Positions 34,927 to 46,117 are shown, counted from the stretch's first letter. The stretch: DNA of 64,000 bases from Plasmopara viticola (GCA_001695595.3 MBPM02000097.1:62001-126000), one strand, 5' to 3'. Notes: generated by a model not told the origin, from the sequence alone. Made by a program: numbers and translations.

Positions 34927-36212
34927 GTTTAAACCTTGAACTGTTTACGTCTTGAGCATCTCTTTGCGCGCGCAAAAGAATTTGCGCCACCAACAGCATG
35001 TTGTCTTTCTCGTCCAGCTGTTCCTTTCACTCGATCTGCTTGCTCGTGCCAACGTGCGCATTTTATATACTGTATCGTATATCGTTAATTTCCATACGTA
35101 CAGGTAACACGCCTATCGATTAGCTCGCCGAATACCTTTGCGCGCCACTTCCTCACGGAAATGAATGTAATAATGTGCTACTTACGAACAACGTCGTGTA
35201 TCTCAAGCATTACGTCCTCGTCCTACCGTGTTTGAACATTGGAGCTTGGGACACGCATGACAGGTGCTCCAAAGCACTCCATTCTTTCAGCCGTGTCAAC
35301 TAGTAGAAAACAAGTGTACTGCCACGATATCCTATTGGCTTTGCCGTGCATGAGCTGGGCGAAGTGACTCTTCTTAGTAGTACAGAAATGGTCGACCAAT
35401 TAAGGGCAAGCTCGTTTTTTGCACTAAGTTGACAATGGGTCTTCACCTACATAAATGTGCGACAATGCGATATATTTCCCCGAGCTTAGCTATGAACATG
35501 TACGACATTGCGCGGGTAATCAAGCCGTCCCTCGTGCGCTCTCCGCGAGCGAGTCTTTTCAATAACACTACCCTCTAGCAGTCGGCCATGCGCGATGCGA
35601 CAAGTATCATTCAAGTGAAACTTACTTGCTGCAATAGTAAACGTGGGCTACTATTTCTAGGTGTGAGAAAAACACGCAAAAACAACTGCACTGCGATCGT
35701 CGAATTCAAGGCTTCCTGTCCTAAATCTTTTTTTTAACGATATTAATAACTCGTGCACGTCTTTATTCTGCCCTTTTACGACTGCAAGTTCGTCGCTCTT
35801 AAAATAGCAATTGTGTGGCTTGCGAATTCCAAGAAGCTATCAGAACAGGGGGCAATAACCCTCTCTCACGTAGAGAGATGCACATAGAGGGGAGGGCCCC
35901 ATCGTGCCCCATCCATTCTCGTGTTAAAGGATAACCTACGTCTGCAAGTCGAACCTGCTGTTGCCCCGCACGATAATTAGTTTCGTCCGCGCATCGCAGT
36001 GGTCCTGTCTAGTGCCTGTCTGTGCAGAGCGTCTGGTTGGGCCCATACTTAACCCTATTTAGAACGAAACTTGTCGCCAGTCCTCGAGTTATGTCAGTTC
36101 GACTTTTGCCATATACGAGACTAAGTACGCGCAAAACTCGGAGCTCTCTTTGCGAGTCCTACGCATACAAAGTCCCTGTTTACCTAGAATCGACCACCGT
36201 CTTGCGCTAAAC
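34927..36212. other. Intergenic region upstream of kinase gene
   Basis: No coding segment is recognised. A short palindromic stretch, CTCTCTCACGTAGAGAG, lies near 35861. The right end is the promoter and 5' leader of the kinase gene, divergent from the small gene at 34645-34926. Confidence 0.45.
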
Positions 36213-38105
36213 ATGCCTGCGCCCTCGCTCTCGATTCAAGTGCATCCTAGTGTCCCGACCGTCCACATTCGAATGAAAGACCGTCGTGGCACCATTGCCA
36301 TCGACATGATGCCGTCGCTCTTGTCCGTGAAAGGAATGATCATAAGGTTCCACGAGCTGGCGTTTGGCAAGAGTTTTGCCGCCTTTGCCGCCAACTCGAG
36401 TCTCATGGCCCGTCGCGGCGACAAAGAGACGCTTGTGACGCGTCTCGACGACTTGGTGGATGGCGAAGTGCTCGTGTACAGGCCGTGCGACGAGCTCCGC
36501 ACGTTATTAGACCAGGGGTGCATCACCCCAGTGCTTGCCGCCCACGCATCGCCCGCAGACGGGAGTTTGACCAGCTCACCCATGGGACTCAAGCGCAAGG
36601 GACGTGCCAAGTCGGTGACCAGTAACGTCGAGCGCCTCCACCGGTATGCGTCCGATCTGGCCAAGATGGACGTGTCCCCGAAAGAGCGAGCAATTATTGA
36701 AGACATGCTCATTGTGGGTGACGAACAAGTGGTGGATGCCATGGAACAGTTTGTCGTCCACCGGAACCCGGCGCTCGTGCGACGGGTACTGCACGGCCCG
36801 GCCACGAAAACTCTCGACAGCCTCTCAACGGACTTTTCATCGATAAACATGCACTCACCTGTGATCCCGGCGTCGAAGTGCGAGTTGATTGATCCCTTCT
36901 GTCTGGGGGAATCGCCTTCGTTCGTACGATCGGCAACCGAGCCACAATCGCAGCGACCGTCAATGATGAATGTCGTGGATGATGACCACCCAACCGACGG
37001 AGGACGTCCGTCACTCCTCTTTGATGGGGATGCGCTGTCGGATCCCCCCGTTTTTCTTCAACCGATCAAGGAAAAGGTCACGCCACCGTCTGGTCAGTCA
37101 CTCAGGATGTCGCTGTCGCTGCCGAGCGAGCTGGACCCACGGGTGAATGCCCATGCGCCCACGCAGCTGTTTTCAGTCGAAAAGCTGCTGGAAAATGTCG
37201 CGGTTGCGCGTAATTTTCATGAAAAGTACACTGTTGGCGCTGTTTTGGGATCTGGCAAGTACTCGGTGGTGAAACGATGTACGAAACAATCGACGGGGGA
37301 ACACTTTGCCGTGAAAATTATGGACAAGAGACAGATGATTGAAGTGCGCTTCTTAAAGCGAGAGCTTGAGATTATGTACGGACTGCGCCACGACGGGGTT
37401 GTTCGCCTCGTGGAGTTGTTTGAAAACAACGAACACTTATACTTGGTCATGGAACTCTGCGGCCAGGAACTGTTTGAATTTATTGACCGAAATGGGCCAC
37501 TTCCTGAATCCGATACGCGCTTACTCATTCGTAAGCTTGTGCGTACAGTTGCGTATCTGCACACGCAGTGCATTGTCCACCGCGACATCAAGCCAGAGAA
37601 CATTTTGCTTCCTCCCAAGAGTCAAGATTTGAGCGACATTAGGCTCTCGGACTTTGGCATTGCACGAAAACTCGACGGCCATGGCCACGACAAAGTGCTT
37701 ACACCTCATGAAAGTCTGTCCGAAGTGGCCAATCTGCACGACGTGTCGGTTACGAGCACGACGGGTTTGCCGTCGACCACTGACATGGTACGCAACCGTA
37801 TGGCAAGAGCCCATACCAAGTGTGGCACACGCGACTACATTGCACCCGAAGTCATGAGTGGCAAGGGCTACGGCACAGAGGCTGACCTATGGAGTGTGGG
37901 CGTCGTGACGTACGTGTTATTTAGCGGGTGTGCGCCAGTGTATTTGCCCACGGCGGACGGTATTAAAAAGGTCTTTTTCGCAGACGAAACGTGGAGTAAA
38001 GCGTCCGACGAGTTAAAGCACTTTATCGAAGCGCTTCTTGTGCGGAATCCGGAGCAGCGGATTACCGCAGCAGATGCATTAGAACATCCGTGGTTGAAGC
38101 AGTAA
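36213..38105 (+). CDS. CAMK-group serine/threonine protein kinase
   Basis: 630-residue intronless protein with an intact kinase domain at about 340-630. It has the Gly-rich loop LGSGKYSVVKR, AVKIM with the ATP-binding Lys, HRDIKPEN with the catalytic Asp, DFG in LSDFGIARK, the APE motif in YIAPEV, and LWSVGVVTYVLFSGCAP. The subdomain wording (GYGTEADLWSVGV, AADALEHPWLK) is that of calcium/calmodulin- or DCX-like kinases, but no calmodulin-binding tail remains because the protein ends right after HPWLKQ. A roughly 60-residue insert separates DFG from APE. Residues about 12-90 (VHIRMKDRRGTIAIDMMPSL ... LVDGEVLVYR) look like a ubiquitin-like or doublecortin-like fold. The ATG at 36213 is chosen; an upstream start at 36150 is less likely. 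Confidence 0.85.
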   Translation: MPAPSLSIQVHPSVPTVHIRMKDRRGTIAIDMMPSLLSVKGMIIRFHELAFGKSFAAFAANSSLMARRGDKETLVTRLDDLVDGEVLVYRPCDELRTLLDQGCITPVLAAHASPADGSLTSSPMGLKRKGRAKSVTSNVERLHRYASDLAKMDVSPKERAIIEDMLIVGDEQVVDAMEQFVVHRNPALVRRVLHGPATKTLDSLSTDFSSINMHSPVIPASKCELIDPFCLGESPSFVRSATEPQSQRPSMMNVVDDDHPTDGGRPSLLFDGDALSDPPVFLQPIKEKVTPPSGQSLRMSLSLPSELDPRVNAHAPTQLFSVEKLLENVAVARNFHEKYTVGAVLGSGKYSVVKRCTKQSTGEHFAVKIMDKRQMIEVRFLKRELEIMYGLRHDGVVRLVELFENNEHLYLVMELCGQELFEFIDRNGPLPESDTRLLIRKLVRTVAYLHTQCIVHRDIKPENILLPPKSQDLSDIRLSDFGIARKLDGHGHDKVLTPHESLSEVANLHDVSVTSTTGLPSTTDMVRNRMARAHTKCGTRDYIAPEVMSGKGYGTEADLWSVGVVTYVLFSGCAPVYLPTADGIKKVFFADETWSKASDELKHFIEALLVRNPEQRITAADALEHPWLKQ

Positions 38106-38338
38106 CCCTTTTTTTTAAATAAGCTGCTTCTTCATGGGGAAGAGAAGCTCTTGAGCAGACCGAATTAAGTGCTAGCATAGCTTTTATATATATATACCAT
38201 AACCACCAAACCAAATACAATTGTATAGAAGCCGAATGGCGAGCTGATAACCGACATTTGCGCACCTCGGGTACTACGAGCTAGCCGTAACTTTGCTTCT
38301 CTAGACGCTATCTCTGCACCAATCCTAGCCCTCCATAT

Positions 38339-38941
38339 CTAACTAGCTTCGCTAGCAGCCACCACGTTCTGGATGCTCTCATCATATTCCTTGATAATGT
38401 CGGGAGTGGCCTGCACTAGCTCCACCATCGTGGGGTTGCCGCACAGGTTAAAAAACTCCATGCTGCTGCGATCCTCACTGGGAGGGATGATTAGCACATC
38501 ATGACCCTCAGGCCCTTTAACAATACCTTCGGTTGTGTACGGCACCTTCTCCTGCTCAAGATAGCCTTCCACCTCGTTTAGCTTGTCGATCCAGAGACTG
38601 ATAAAGTTGGGGTAGCCAAATCGATTGCGCAAGACGCGATTCCTGTTCTTCCGATCCGATTCCACACGCGCTGGGTAATCCCAGTCCTCAATTTCAGCAT
38701 CACGTACACCCACGATGCGAAATGGTCGATCGACAGTATCCTAGAGCAGTGATAGCGTTAAAAGAGCTGCTCGATCACTGCGAGTTGGGGCAACCGACAG
38801 CAATATCCAACGTACATTCTCATCGTGCTCAAAGTGGATCGGACGAAGTACCTGCTGTGATGCTCGTGCATTGTTTGCGTAAGTGCGAGTCGCCTGCGGC
38901 CGAACGAAGGCCGTACGGGTGTGGAAGACTCGGCGCAGCAT
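38339..38941 (-). CDS. Predicted mitochondrial protein of unknown function
   Basis: Exon 1 (38816-38941) and exon 2 (38339-38740) join in phase 0 across a 75-nt intron with donor GTACGT and acceptor CTCTAG, giving 175 residues. The first 25 residues are basic, rich in Arg, Thr and Ala, and lack acidic residues (MLRRVFHTRTAFVRPQATRT), as in a mitochondrial presequence. The mature part is charged and soluble: VGVRDAEIEDWDYP, RVLRNRFGYPNFISLWIDKL, DRSSMEFFNLCGNP. There is no membrane segment. I do not recognise the family; it could be an organelle protein conserved in stramenopiles. It is divergent from THOC5, with 133 bp between the two start codons. Confidence 0.65.
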
Positions 38942-39010
38942 TGAGACAAATTAATGTATGGTCAGGATACCCGATGCATGGTGTACGGTACACAAAGGGG
39001 CTACATGTAC

Positions 39011-39050
39011 CCTCATACCCTCATACCCTCATACCCTCATACCCTCATAC
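39011..39050 (+). repeat. CCTCATAC microsatellite, five units
   Basis: Five perfect copies of the 8-mer CCTCATAC lie between the divergent start codons of the mitochondrial-type protein gene and THOC5. The repeat contains no stop in the THOC5 frame, so the open frame extends upstream to 38958 without being coding. Confidence 0.95.
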
Positions 39051-39074
39051 CCCAATTACGCCTCCCTCGTCGCG

Positions 39075-41334
39075 ATGGAAGTCACGGCGCTCAAGCAGCT
39101 TCAAGGGACGTGCACGGCGCTTAAAGACGAGATTGTGGCGCTTTATGAGCAGCGTGGAGCTCGACACTATGATGAGGTGCGCATGAAGCAAGCACGCTGG
39201 CGTCTGCTGCTCCAGTTAAGCGCCATGAAGAGCAATTTGCGCGACACGTTTTTAGAGTCGGATGCCCGCCGAACGCGCGTACAGGAGCAAAAGAATGTGG
39301 CGGAAACGCATCAACTGCAGCTCCAAAATCTTTTGTACGAAAAGGACCATTTGTTGCGCGAGATACGACGCTGTCGGGGGTTTAATACCAAGGAAATGGA
39401 CAAGATCGAGTTTGTGGACGGACCGCTCCCCATTACTATCGACGCTGACATGCATCGGAAACACTTGGATCAGCTCACACAGGAGCTACATGCTCGCAAA
39501 AGGCTGCAGACTGAGCTCACGGAGATCAAGGCCAAGATTGCCACGATGCAAGACGCCACCAAGACGAAACAATCGTTCTTGGACGCGTTGCCCGACCATT
39601 TAGCGGGCATTGAAGCGGCTACAGCGGGTTTGCAAAAATATATGGGTCAGGATATCACAACACGACGCAGTAGGCACCGTGCAGCAGGGACGGAGCTACC
39701 AACGCCACTCTATGCGCTATATTGCGAGCTCGAGGCCTACCAGACAGCAAGTGGAGAAGCAGGCAAACAGCTCCAGCTCGAAATCGTCGACTCGATTGAT
39801 CTCAAGCACGGTACTGCGTCCCGTAAACGTAAGTTTCCTTCTGTGCTGGAACGACGGGACCCGTCGATCGCTAAAAAGAGACTGAAGGCACCGTCTCGCT
39901 CACCGTCGACCAGCGTATCGGTAGCGACTCCACCACCTCGTCGTGCGCCGTCGCGATCGCCGTCGTCCAAGCGTGGAGTCGATAGTTTAGCTCAAGAGCC
40001 GGAGATTGGAGAGATTGTAGTGACTCCCACCGCCGAAAACCTGCTGGAGGGGCATTCGCAAGAAGAGGAGACCAAGGAAGAAGGATCAGACAGCAAGCGT
40101 TTGCACCACCAACAAGATGAAAGCCCTGATGCTAACGTCTCTCGTGTACAAAACCTGTGGGAAGTACATGCAAAGGCGCTGCAGTTGACCGTGTCTGTCA
40201 CGACGTTAGTGAGGACTGACAGTGTAGGTGGGACCTTCACTGTGCTGTTTCAGTACTTTCCCGTGGCCAACATGGTCACTGCTGAGGTCGTCAAGACCGT
40301 TCCTGCTCGCTTGAATTCTAGCAGCTCTCAACGCAATCTTCTCATGCATCTATTCCCAGGTGACGATGGGTTGACGGTACCTCAGCTGAATGTAAACTAT
40401 GCTTATCAAGACGAAAATGACGCAAGTACGGAGATTGAGTATCCACAAACTGCAACGTGCCGTCCGTATTATTGGACGCAGTGGATCTGTGGTCTCAACC
40501 CTTTAAAGCGTCCAGATCCGTCGGACATAAGTCTCGACACGTCGAACGCCACACCAAGTCGTCGACCCGAGCCGTCGATTCGAAATGTCATGAATCAGCT
40601 CGTCAATCGGTTCGCAGCTACGTTAGTGTTGAATGCGCAGTTGGACGAGCTCGCACAAGTTTCGAGCAGATCCAGAGAGAATGATCTCCCCTTTGTGCAT
40701 CCCCTTGCCCGTCATGTCTTTCCACGAGAGATCAAAACTCGTTTGGAAGAGTGGATTGAAATCCCGACTCCTACGCAAGACTTGTTTCTGCTCTTCCGAG
40801 AATGCGCTGACGCAATTAAGCGTCCACGTGCGCAGTGTCATCTCCCGACCACGGGCTGTCGCTACTTTCGGGCTGGCTTTCACCACGGACAGACGAAAGT
40901 GTCTGCAATCGTGGAACTTTCGCCAGAATATCCCGTGCGTGCTCCGCGATTCCTGTTTCAGCCGCGCGCAACTACGAGCAGTAAAGCCATGAATAAGGAC
41001 CATCTCTTGGTGTACGAAAATCAGCTCAAGGTGCGTTTTAAAGTTGCAATGTTGGTTTTAACAAATTGTCACAGCTTTGTCATCTCTTAATATCGTTTAG
41101 GAAGTGGAATGTGAAGTCAATGCGTACTATGACGAATTGCTTCCGCAGGGCACCGAGCACTTTTTACTGTTGCATCAATTGCGCAAGGTCGAAATGTGCT
41201 TTGACGTTTTGTGCAATGCCACCATGGATGGCCACGTTGACGCCGCACTGTGCTTTGGTCGTGCCCGTCGTGGAAAAGACCGTCGTCATGCAATGGTGAT
41301 GGATCAGGAAGCAAACGAATTGCGTCACAGATAA
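39075..41334 (+). CDS. THOC5: THO complex subunit 5 homologue
   Basis: Exons 39075-41030 and 41101-41334 join in phase 0 across a 70-nt intron, giving 729 residues. The N-terminal coiled coil with LQNLLYEKDHLLREIRRCRGFNT is the characteristic THOC5 signature (Fms-interacting protein family). A Ser/Pro/Arg-rich nuclear linker (about 255-300) follows, then a C-terminal part with RYFRAGFHHGQTKVSAIVEL and EVECEVNAYYDELLPQGTEHFLLLHQLR, matching the end of THOC5. THO couples transcription to mRNA processing and export in the nucleus. The upstream frame from 38958 runs through the microsatellite and is rejected as the start; the ATG in MEVTALKQLQ begins the conserved coiled coil. It is convergent with SSNA1, with 63 bp between stop codons. 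Confidence 0.85.
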
Positions 41335-41397
41335 AGCAGACTCAATAGAAAGGAAGGACGAAGTAGTGCATTTGGTTTGAATCTACCTTGCTTGTTG

Positions 41398-41730
41398 CTA
41401 CGGGGTCTGTTTCTTCTTTGTCAGTTGCACGGTCTCACGCTTTAGCACGTGCAAGAGCGTCTGTGAACTCTCGAGGATCTTCATGTACGCTGCTTCCGTC
41501 TCTTGAATCGTGCGGTCGTATTCGTTCCGGGCTTGTGTTTTCCTTGCCAAGGCCTCGTTGATCTTGTTCAATCGATCCGTGAGAATCGCCAAGTCTTTCT
41601 GAATCTTGGCCTTCTCTTCCTCCTCTTTGAGCATCGCGCGATTCACCTCTTCGCGTCGTTCACGCAAGTCTTCAATACACTTCACGAGCTCATTGTTGTA
41701 GTTCTGTAGCGTTGCGCCCTGTTGCGCCAT
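41398..41730 (-). CDS. SSNA1: SSNA1/DIP13 microtubule-associated protein
   Basis: 110-residue single-exon protein. [40 protein letters not shown] and [11 protein letters not shown] match Sjogren syndrome nuclear autoantigen 1 almost residue for residue as I know it. SSNA1 (Chlamydomonas DIP13) is a coiled-coil protein that self-assembles into fibrils, binds microtubules and localises to basal bodies and axonemes. The frame is open upstream to 41823 but the conserved N-terminus starts at the ATG at 41730. Its retention fits an organism with basal bodies, as needed for zoospores. The start codon faces that of the BRCT gene across 102 bp. Confidence 0.95.
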   Translation of the reverse strand: MAQQGATLQNYNNELVKCIEDLRERREEVNRAMLKEEEEKAKIQKDLAILTDRLNKINEALARKTQARNEYDRTIQETEAAYMKILESSQTLLHVLKRETVQLTKKKQTP

Positions 41731-41832
41731 GACGAAAAGACGGACGGACGAGGTAGAACCGTTACTCTTGATTCTAGTATTGACATTAAAAATGGTTTGC
41801 GGTACACAATATGTGCGTGTCAATAATTATAT
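41731..41832. promoter_or_regulatory. Bidirectional intergenic promoter, SSNA1 / BRCT gene
   Basis: Only 102 bp separate the start codons of two divergent genes, so transcription control of both must lie here or inside the genes. No defined initiator motif was identified. Confidence 0.55.
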
Positions 41833-43959
41833 ATGGGTGAGCAAGACAAGCTGTTTGCAGGAATGTGTCTTTGCTCCACAGGGCTCGAGTTGGATGTCAA
41901 GGTACACACCTTCTCTGTTGGTGTTCTATCTATTTAATGCATTGCTTTGAATGCTGAACTTTGCCTTGATTCATTAGCAACAAGTGCGCAAGATTGTCGT
42001 AGCCTGTGGCGGCCGTTTTGACGACGATTTAGACCCAGCGACCACCACACATTTAATCGCTGAAGCCGTTGGCTCTCTAAAACACCGCGTGCGTCTCTAA
42101 TAAAGCCTTTATTTGTCGAAAATTGACTTTATTAGTATCAATTGTAATGATTGCAGGCTGCAGTGTCTCATGAGCTTCCAGTGGCGTCGCCGCGCTGGAT
42201 TTTTGAGAGCTTTCGAGCTCAAAAGCTCTTACATGTTAATAAGTTTGGTCTTAGGTTGCTTGAAGGTATGAGAATTTGCACGAGTGGATTGACAATGGAG
42301 GAGAAAGAGCTAGTGTCACAACTCGTCACCACCAATGGAGGGCAATACGATGGCAGATTGGAGTCAGGGTTTACCACTATCCTCATTGCACGACACGCGG
42401 TTGGAGCCAAGTACGAGGCTGCAGTGGCGACGGACATTCCAGTGGTCCATCTCGGGTGGCTTTATGCTTGTCTAGAAAGGCAACTATTGGTAGACGAAGA
42501 CGAGTTTGCTCTACGTTTTGAAGCAAAAGACCGGAAAGTACAATCTACAAACATTGCAATCCATCAGCAAAAAGCTACTCAGGATTTAGTGAAAAATTTA
42601 ACGGCCATTGTGCAAAAATTTCGGCTGCAAAATGGTTGCACGAATGTAAACGAAGATTGGATGGACCTATTTGACGGATGTGTGGTCTACTTTTTGGGGT
42701 TTTCTCCACATTTTCATGCTTTACTTCAGCGCTTAATCCGAACTGGAATGGGGACCATTTACCATCAAATGGTGGTACACCACGTGACGCATGTTGTAGT
42801 GAGTGCGTCATTAAACGATAAACAGACGTTGGAGGCGATTCGAGTGCGTGTAGTTGCGGCAAATTACATGAATATGGTACATTTTGTCTCGGCTAGTTGG
42901 ATCATTGATTGTGTCAAGTGTCTGGACTTACAACCAGAAGAGCTTTACCCAGTTGAGTTGGACGAATGCGTGTCAGAGTTGCCATCACGTGCATTTGTCG
43001 CGAACGAGAGCTCTGTTCTCCTTGATTCGAATTGTACAAATGTTGCAAAAGATGTGAACAAAGAGTTGATCACTGTATCGAAAAATTCGATTGAAAATGT
43101 CGATATGACAAGCACATTAGAGCCTTCTGAATTGACCGAGGAGAAGAAAAATATTTTTTCCGGATACTCGTTCTTACTCTTGTGTCGCGATCCGGAAGAC
43201 AAGCACTTGATCAAGCCATTGCTCAAGAAGATTCGAGAAAGCGGCGGTGCCGAAGCTTATGCGCTTCTTGCAATGGATTTCATTCATTTAGATCCGGAAC
43301 AATTTTCATTCATTACGCACGCAGTCGTGTGTACTGGTGTTATCGTGGACGAACCCGAGGCTCTGAAGATGCAAGAGCGTATCCATCACATTCAGCGTCA
43401 AGTGCGTCGAGCTCAAGTAGACACTAAAGAACAAGAGATTGAAAATAAATCCTCGCTTCAAAACAAACCAAAGCAACGAATGTTGCAATTTGTGCCGGAT
43501 TTGTGGCTGACGTGCTCCCTTGCAGCAAATACAAAACTATCTTTTTCTTCCCACGAGCTCTTTAATATCAGCGCGCACCGTCCACGCGCCCTCTTTCCGT
43601 GTCCAGTCCCAATTACTGGCTTTCACGACGTCGTTGCGTCCACTTCTGTCTATTTGGATGTCGAACAACTCGTCGTGATGCAATTGTTGCAACTCGCAGG
43701 TGCTCAAGTGACGAAAAAACTCAGTACGCAAAACACGCACTTAATCTGTCGAAAAGCGATTGGAATGAAGTTTGCCAAGGCTACAAAGTGGGGTCTCCAT
43801 GTAGTAAAAGCTCGCTGGGTTGTTGAGAGTTTGCTGCAAGGCAAGCGTCTGAGCGAAGACCATTCGGACTTTCAAGTCGTTGAGGACGAGGACGATCATG
43901 TGGTTGCGCATGCTGCAAGCGAAGGCCTTCTTCTCTCACAAGCTTCATCTCGCTCCTAA
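41833..43959 (+). CDS. Multi-BRCT protein, TopBP1/Dpb11/Rad4-like
   Basis: Exons 41833-41901, 41978-42088 and 42157-43959 (all phase 0, introns 76 and 68 nt), giving 660 residues. At least five BRCT-like units are visible: residues about 7-95 (FAGMCLCSTGL, ACGGRF, PRWIFESF), 100-190 (GMRICTSGL, NGGQYDG, HLGWLYACL), 235-325 (DGCVVYFLGFS, FVSASWIIDCV), 395-520 (FSGYSFLLLC, VPDLWLTCSL) and 545-640 (LAGAQVTKKL, VVKARWVVESL). The tandem N-terminal pair with GM.ICTSGL resembles BRCT1-2 of TopBP1/Rad4, which bind phosphorylated Rad9 or Treslin/Sld3 in replication initiation and ATR checkpoint signalling. The protein is shorter than animal TopBP1 and closer to fungal Rad4/Dpb11 in size. No ATR-activating domain was recognised. 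Confidence 0.78.
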
Positions 43960-44484
43960 ATTAAAGCCTAATTTATAGTCTTAAACGAGGTACCTGTCAA
44001 GCGCGCAGCTATTGCTTTATTCTTATACAAAGGCCGTATTTATGACGGAAGTAAACGCACGACTGGGCTCGCACAGCGGACTAAGAGGTCAGTCTCAAGG
44101 CAAAATGTAAGCGAACTGGTGTCACTAAGTGGTCGTCGGTCACACAGTGATCGAGCATTGATGCTTATAGCGTTGAAGCTGAGGTTGTTCTAATGCCGAG
44201 CTCTCGAGCCTGATCGGCCCCAGAGGTCGTTAAATTGAGTTCTTGGTCGTTCGATCGAATGCTTTCTTATCGTCGACGTTGAACATTGGATAGGACAGCT
44301 AACAACGTTGTGCCCATTCCTATCGCTCTCGCGCTCCGCAAAGTTATTCGGATGCAGTTCTTGTACCATCCGTAAAGGGATGCCACACTTTTCCAGCGGA
44401 TAATATTACTCATATGTATCTAAGAGGACTACATTGTTATATATAGCTTTTTGTGACTTGGCTACATTATTCATTTCCTCCACC
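43960..44484. other. Intergenic region
   Basis: No coding or RNA feature recognised. It separates two plus-strand genes and should contain the terminator region of the BRCT gene and the promoter of the CBM9-like gene. Confidence 0.5.
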
Positions 44485-46117
44485 ATGGAGTCGGGTGAGG
44501 ATTGGACGTATATGGACACCTTGCGTCCTCCAGTCTACATCTGTCTGCGACGCAAAACAAACCTTGTTGCTGAATACGATCAGCCCATGCAACTTGATGG
44601 ACGGTAATATAGTAGTCGATATGATACGTTTTAATCATTATTGATTACGCATTCTTATTGCACGAGGCAGTGTAGACAAAGAGGAATGGGCCCATGTGCC
44701 GTGGTCGGACCCATTTGTTGACATGAAAGGACCAAAAGACGAGTCCAAGCATCTTCCGCTTACGAGGTTTAAAATGATGTACGACGACGACACTCTGTAC
44801 ATGGGGGCTGAGCTCCTTGAGCCCAAAATATGGGGAACTATTACCCAAAAGAACAGCGCATTGTTTCAAGAAAACAATTTTGAAATCTTTTTCAATCCAG
44901 ATGGTAGTCGCCATCATTATTAGTAAGTTTTTCTCTGCGAAAACAATGTTATTGAAACAATAACGGGTAATATTGGACCTCTTAGTGAAGTGGAGGTGAA
45001 TTGTCTTAACACAATATGGGAATTGCTACTGCATCGACCATACAAAGACGGATACAGTATCGAAAATCCCTTTAACTTGGTGTCTTTGCGCTCAGCTGTG
45101 TTTGTGGATGGAGTCACGAATTCGCCGGAGATTGAGTGTGTGCGTTGGTGCATTGAAATGAGTTGGTCACTCTCCGAACTTCAGCAATTCAACAAGCTTC
45201 GATTTTCTCAAGATTCGATGAGCAATGATGCACAGTATAAAGCCACTGCAATTGCTACTCCTCGACCTCCATCGGGACTTGGCCAAACACCAAGACCTGC
45301 CGTGACAACGAGCAACCTTCTCGCTGGAGATGTGTGGCGAGTCAATTTCCTGCGCGTTCAGTATGAACTCGAGACGGTCATGAACGAAGATACCAATCAA
45401 CTGCAGTACCAAAAGGTTGCCGACAAGCGCGAAGAGAATCTTGCTTGGGCTCCAACGGGTGTAATGGATATTCATCGGCCTGAACAATGGGGATTCGTGT
45501 TTTTTAGCAGTGAAAACGAGTTGCTTGGCGCGGAATTGGAGCTCGCGGGTGCAATGGCTGGATTCTTAAAAGAACGAATGGAAATTGAACGAGTTTTAAA
45601 CGCTGTTTACTATAAACAACGGGCATTTCATGCGACTCATGGCGGATATGCGTCCACCATGGAAGCTTTATATTCGGACAATCAATCGAACTTACAAAAT
45701 ATTGATAACCAAGCGTGGCTGGAGACGTTTCCACTCAAGGGTTTGCTATGTCGGTATGAGCTTAGTATTCCAACGCTTACGTGTCACAGCGTTTTCCTTC
45801 AGAAGGATACAATCATAAATTTTCATGAGGCCGTTTCTAAAGACACCCCAGATCGAAGCACTTTGGTCGTCACTGGTCGAAAAGGTAGTCGCCACTACGC
45901 TCCAGCATTGGATCAACACGATGAACACTTTGCTGTGGTCGCAACAGATATCGTAAAGACAATTGTCCCACCGCCTCCTCCTGCGCTTAGTCCACGTTCA
46001 CAAGAAATCAAGAACTTTGAGGCGCGTGGGTTGTACTCTAACTACGTTGTGACAGTTCGTAGTCCAACACAAGAATGGCACATGGGTCAAGACGCTCGAC
46101 TTTGGCGGACAGTGTAA
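44485..46117 (+). CDS. CBM9-like carbohydrate-binding-fold protein
   Basis: Exons 44485-44603, 44671-44922 and 44986-46117 give 500 residues (introns 67 and 63 nt). The N-terminal 270 residues follow the CBM9-like pattern: LDGRVDKEEWAHVPWSDPFVDM, RFKMMYDDDTLYMGAEL, FEIFFNPDGSRHHYYEVEVN, LNTIWELLLHRPY, WRVNFLRVQ and HRPEQWGFVFF. Such beta-sandwiches bind sugars in xylanases and also occur as stand-alone domains in eukaryotes. There is no signal peptide, so unlike secreted CBMs this one appears intracellular. The C-terminal 200 residues (FLKERMEIERVLNAVYYKQRA, then TFPLKGLLCRYELSIP) have no domain I recognise. The splice junctions restore GRVDKEEW and HYYEVEV, which supports the exon model. Confidence 0.8.

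Noticed and set aside
36236..36850. 204-residue minus-strand frame antisense to the kinase gene
   Set aside because: It is a shadow of the kinase N-terminus with Ser/Arg-rich composition typical of antisense frames.
38958..39074. N-terminal extension of THOC5 through the microsatellite
   Set aside because: The extension encodes PSYPHTLI repeats from CCTCATAC units; the conserved coiled coil begins at the ATG at 39075.
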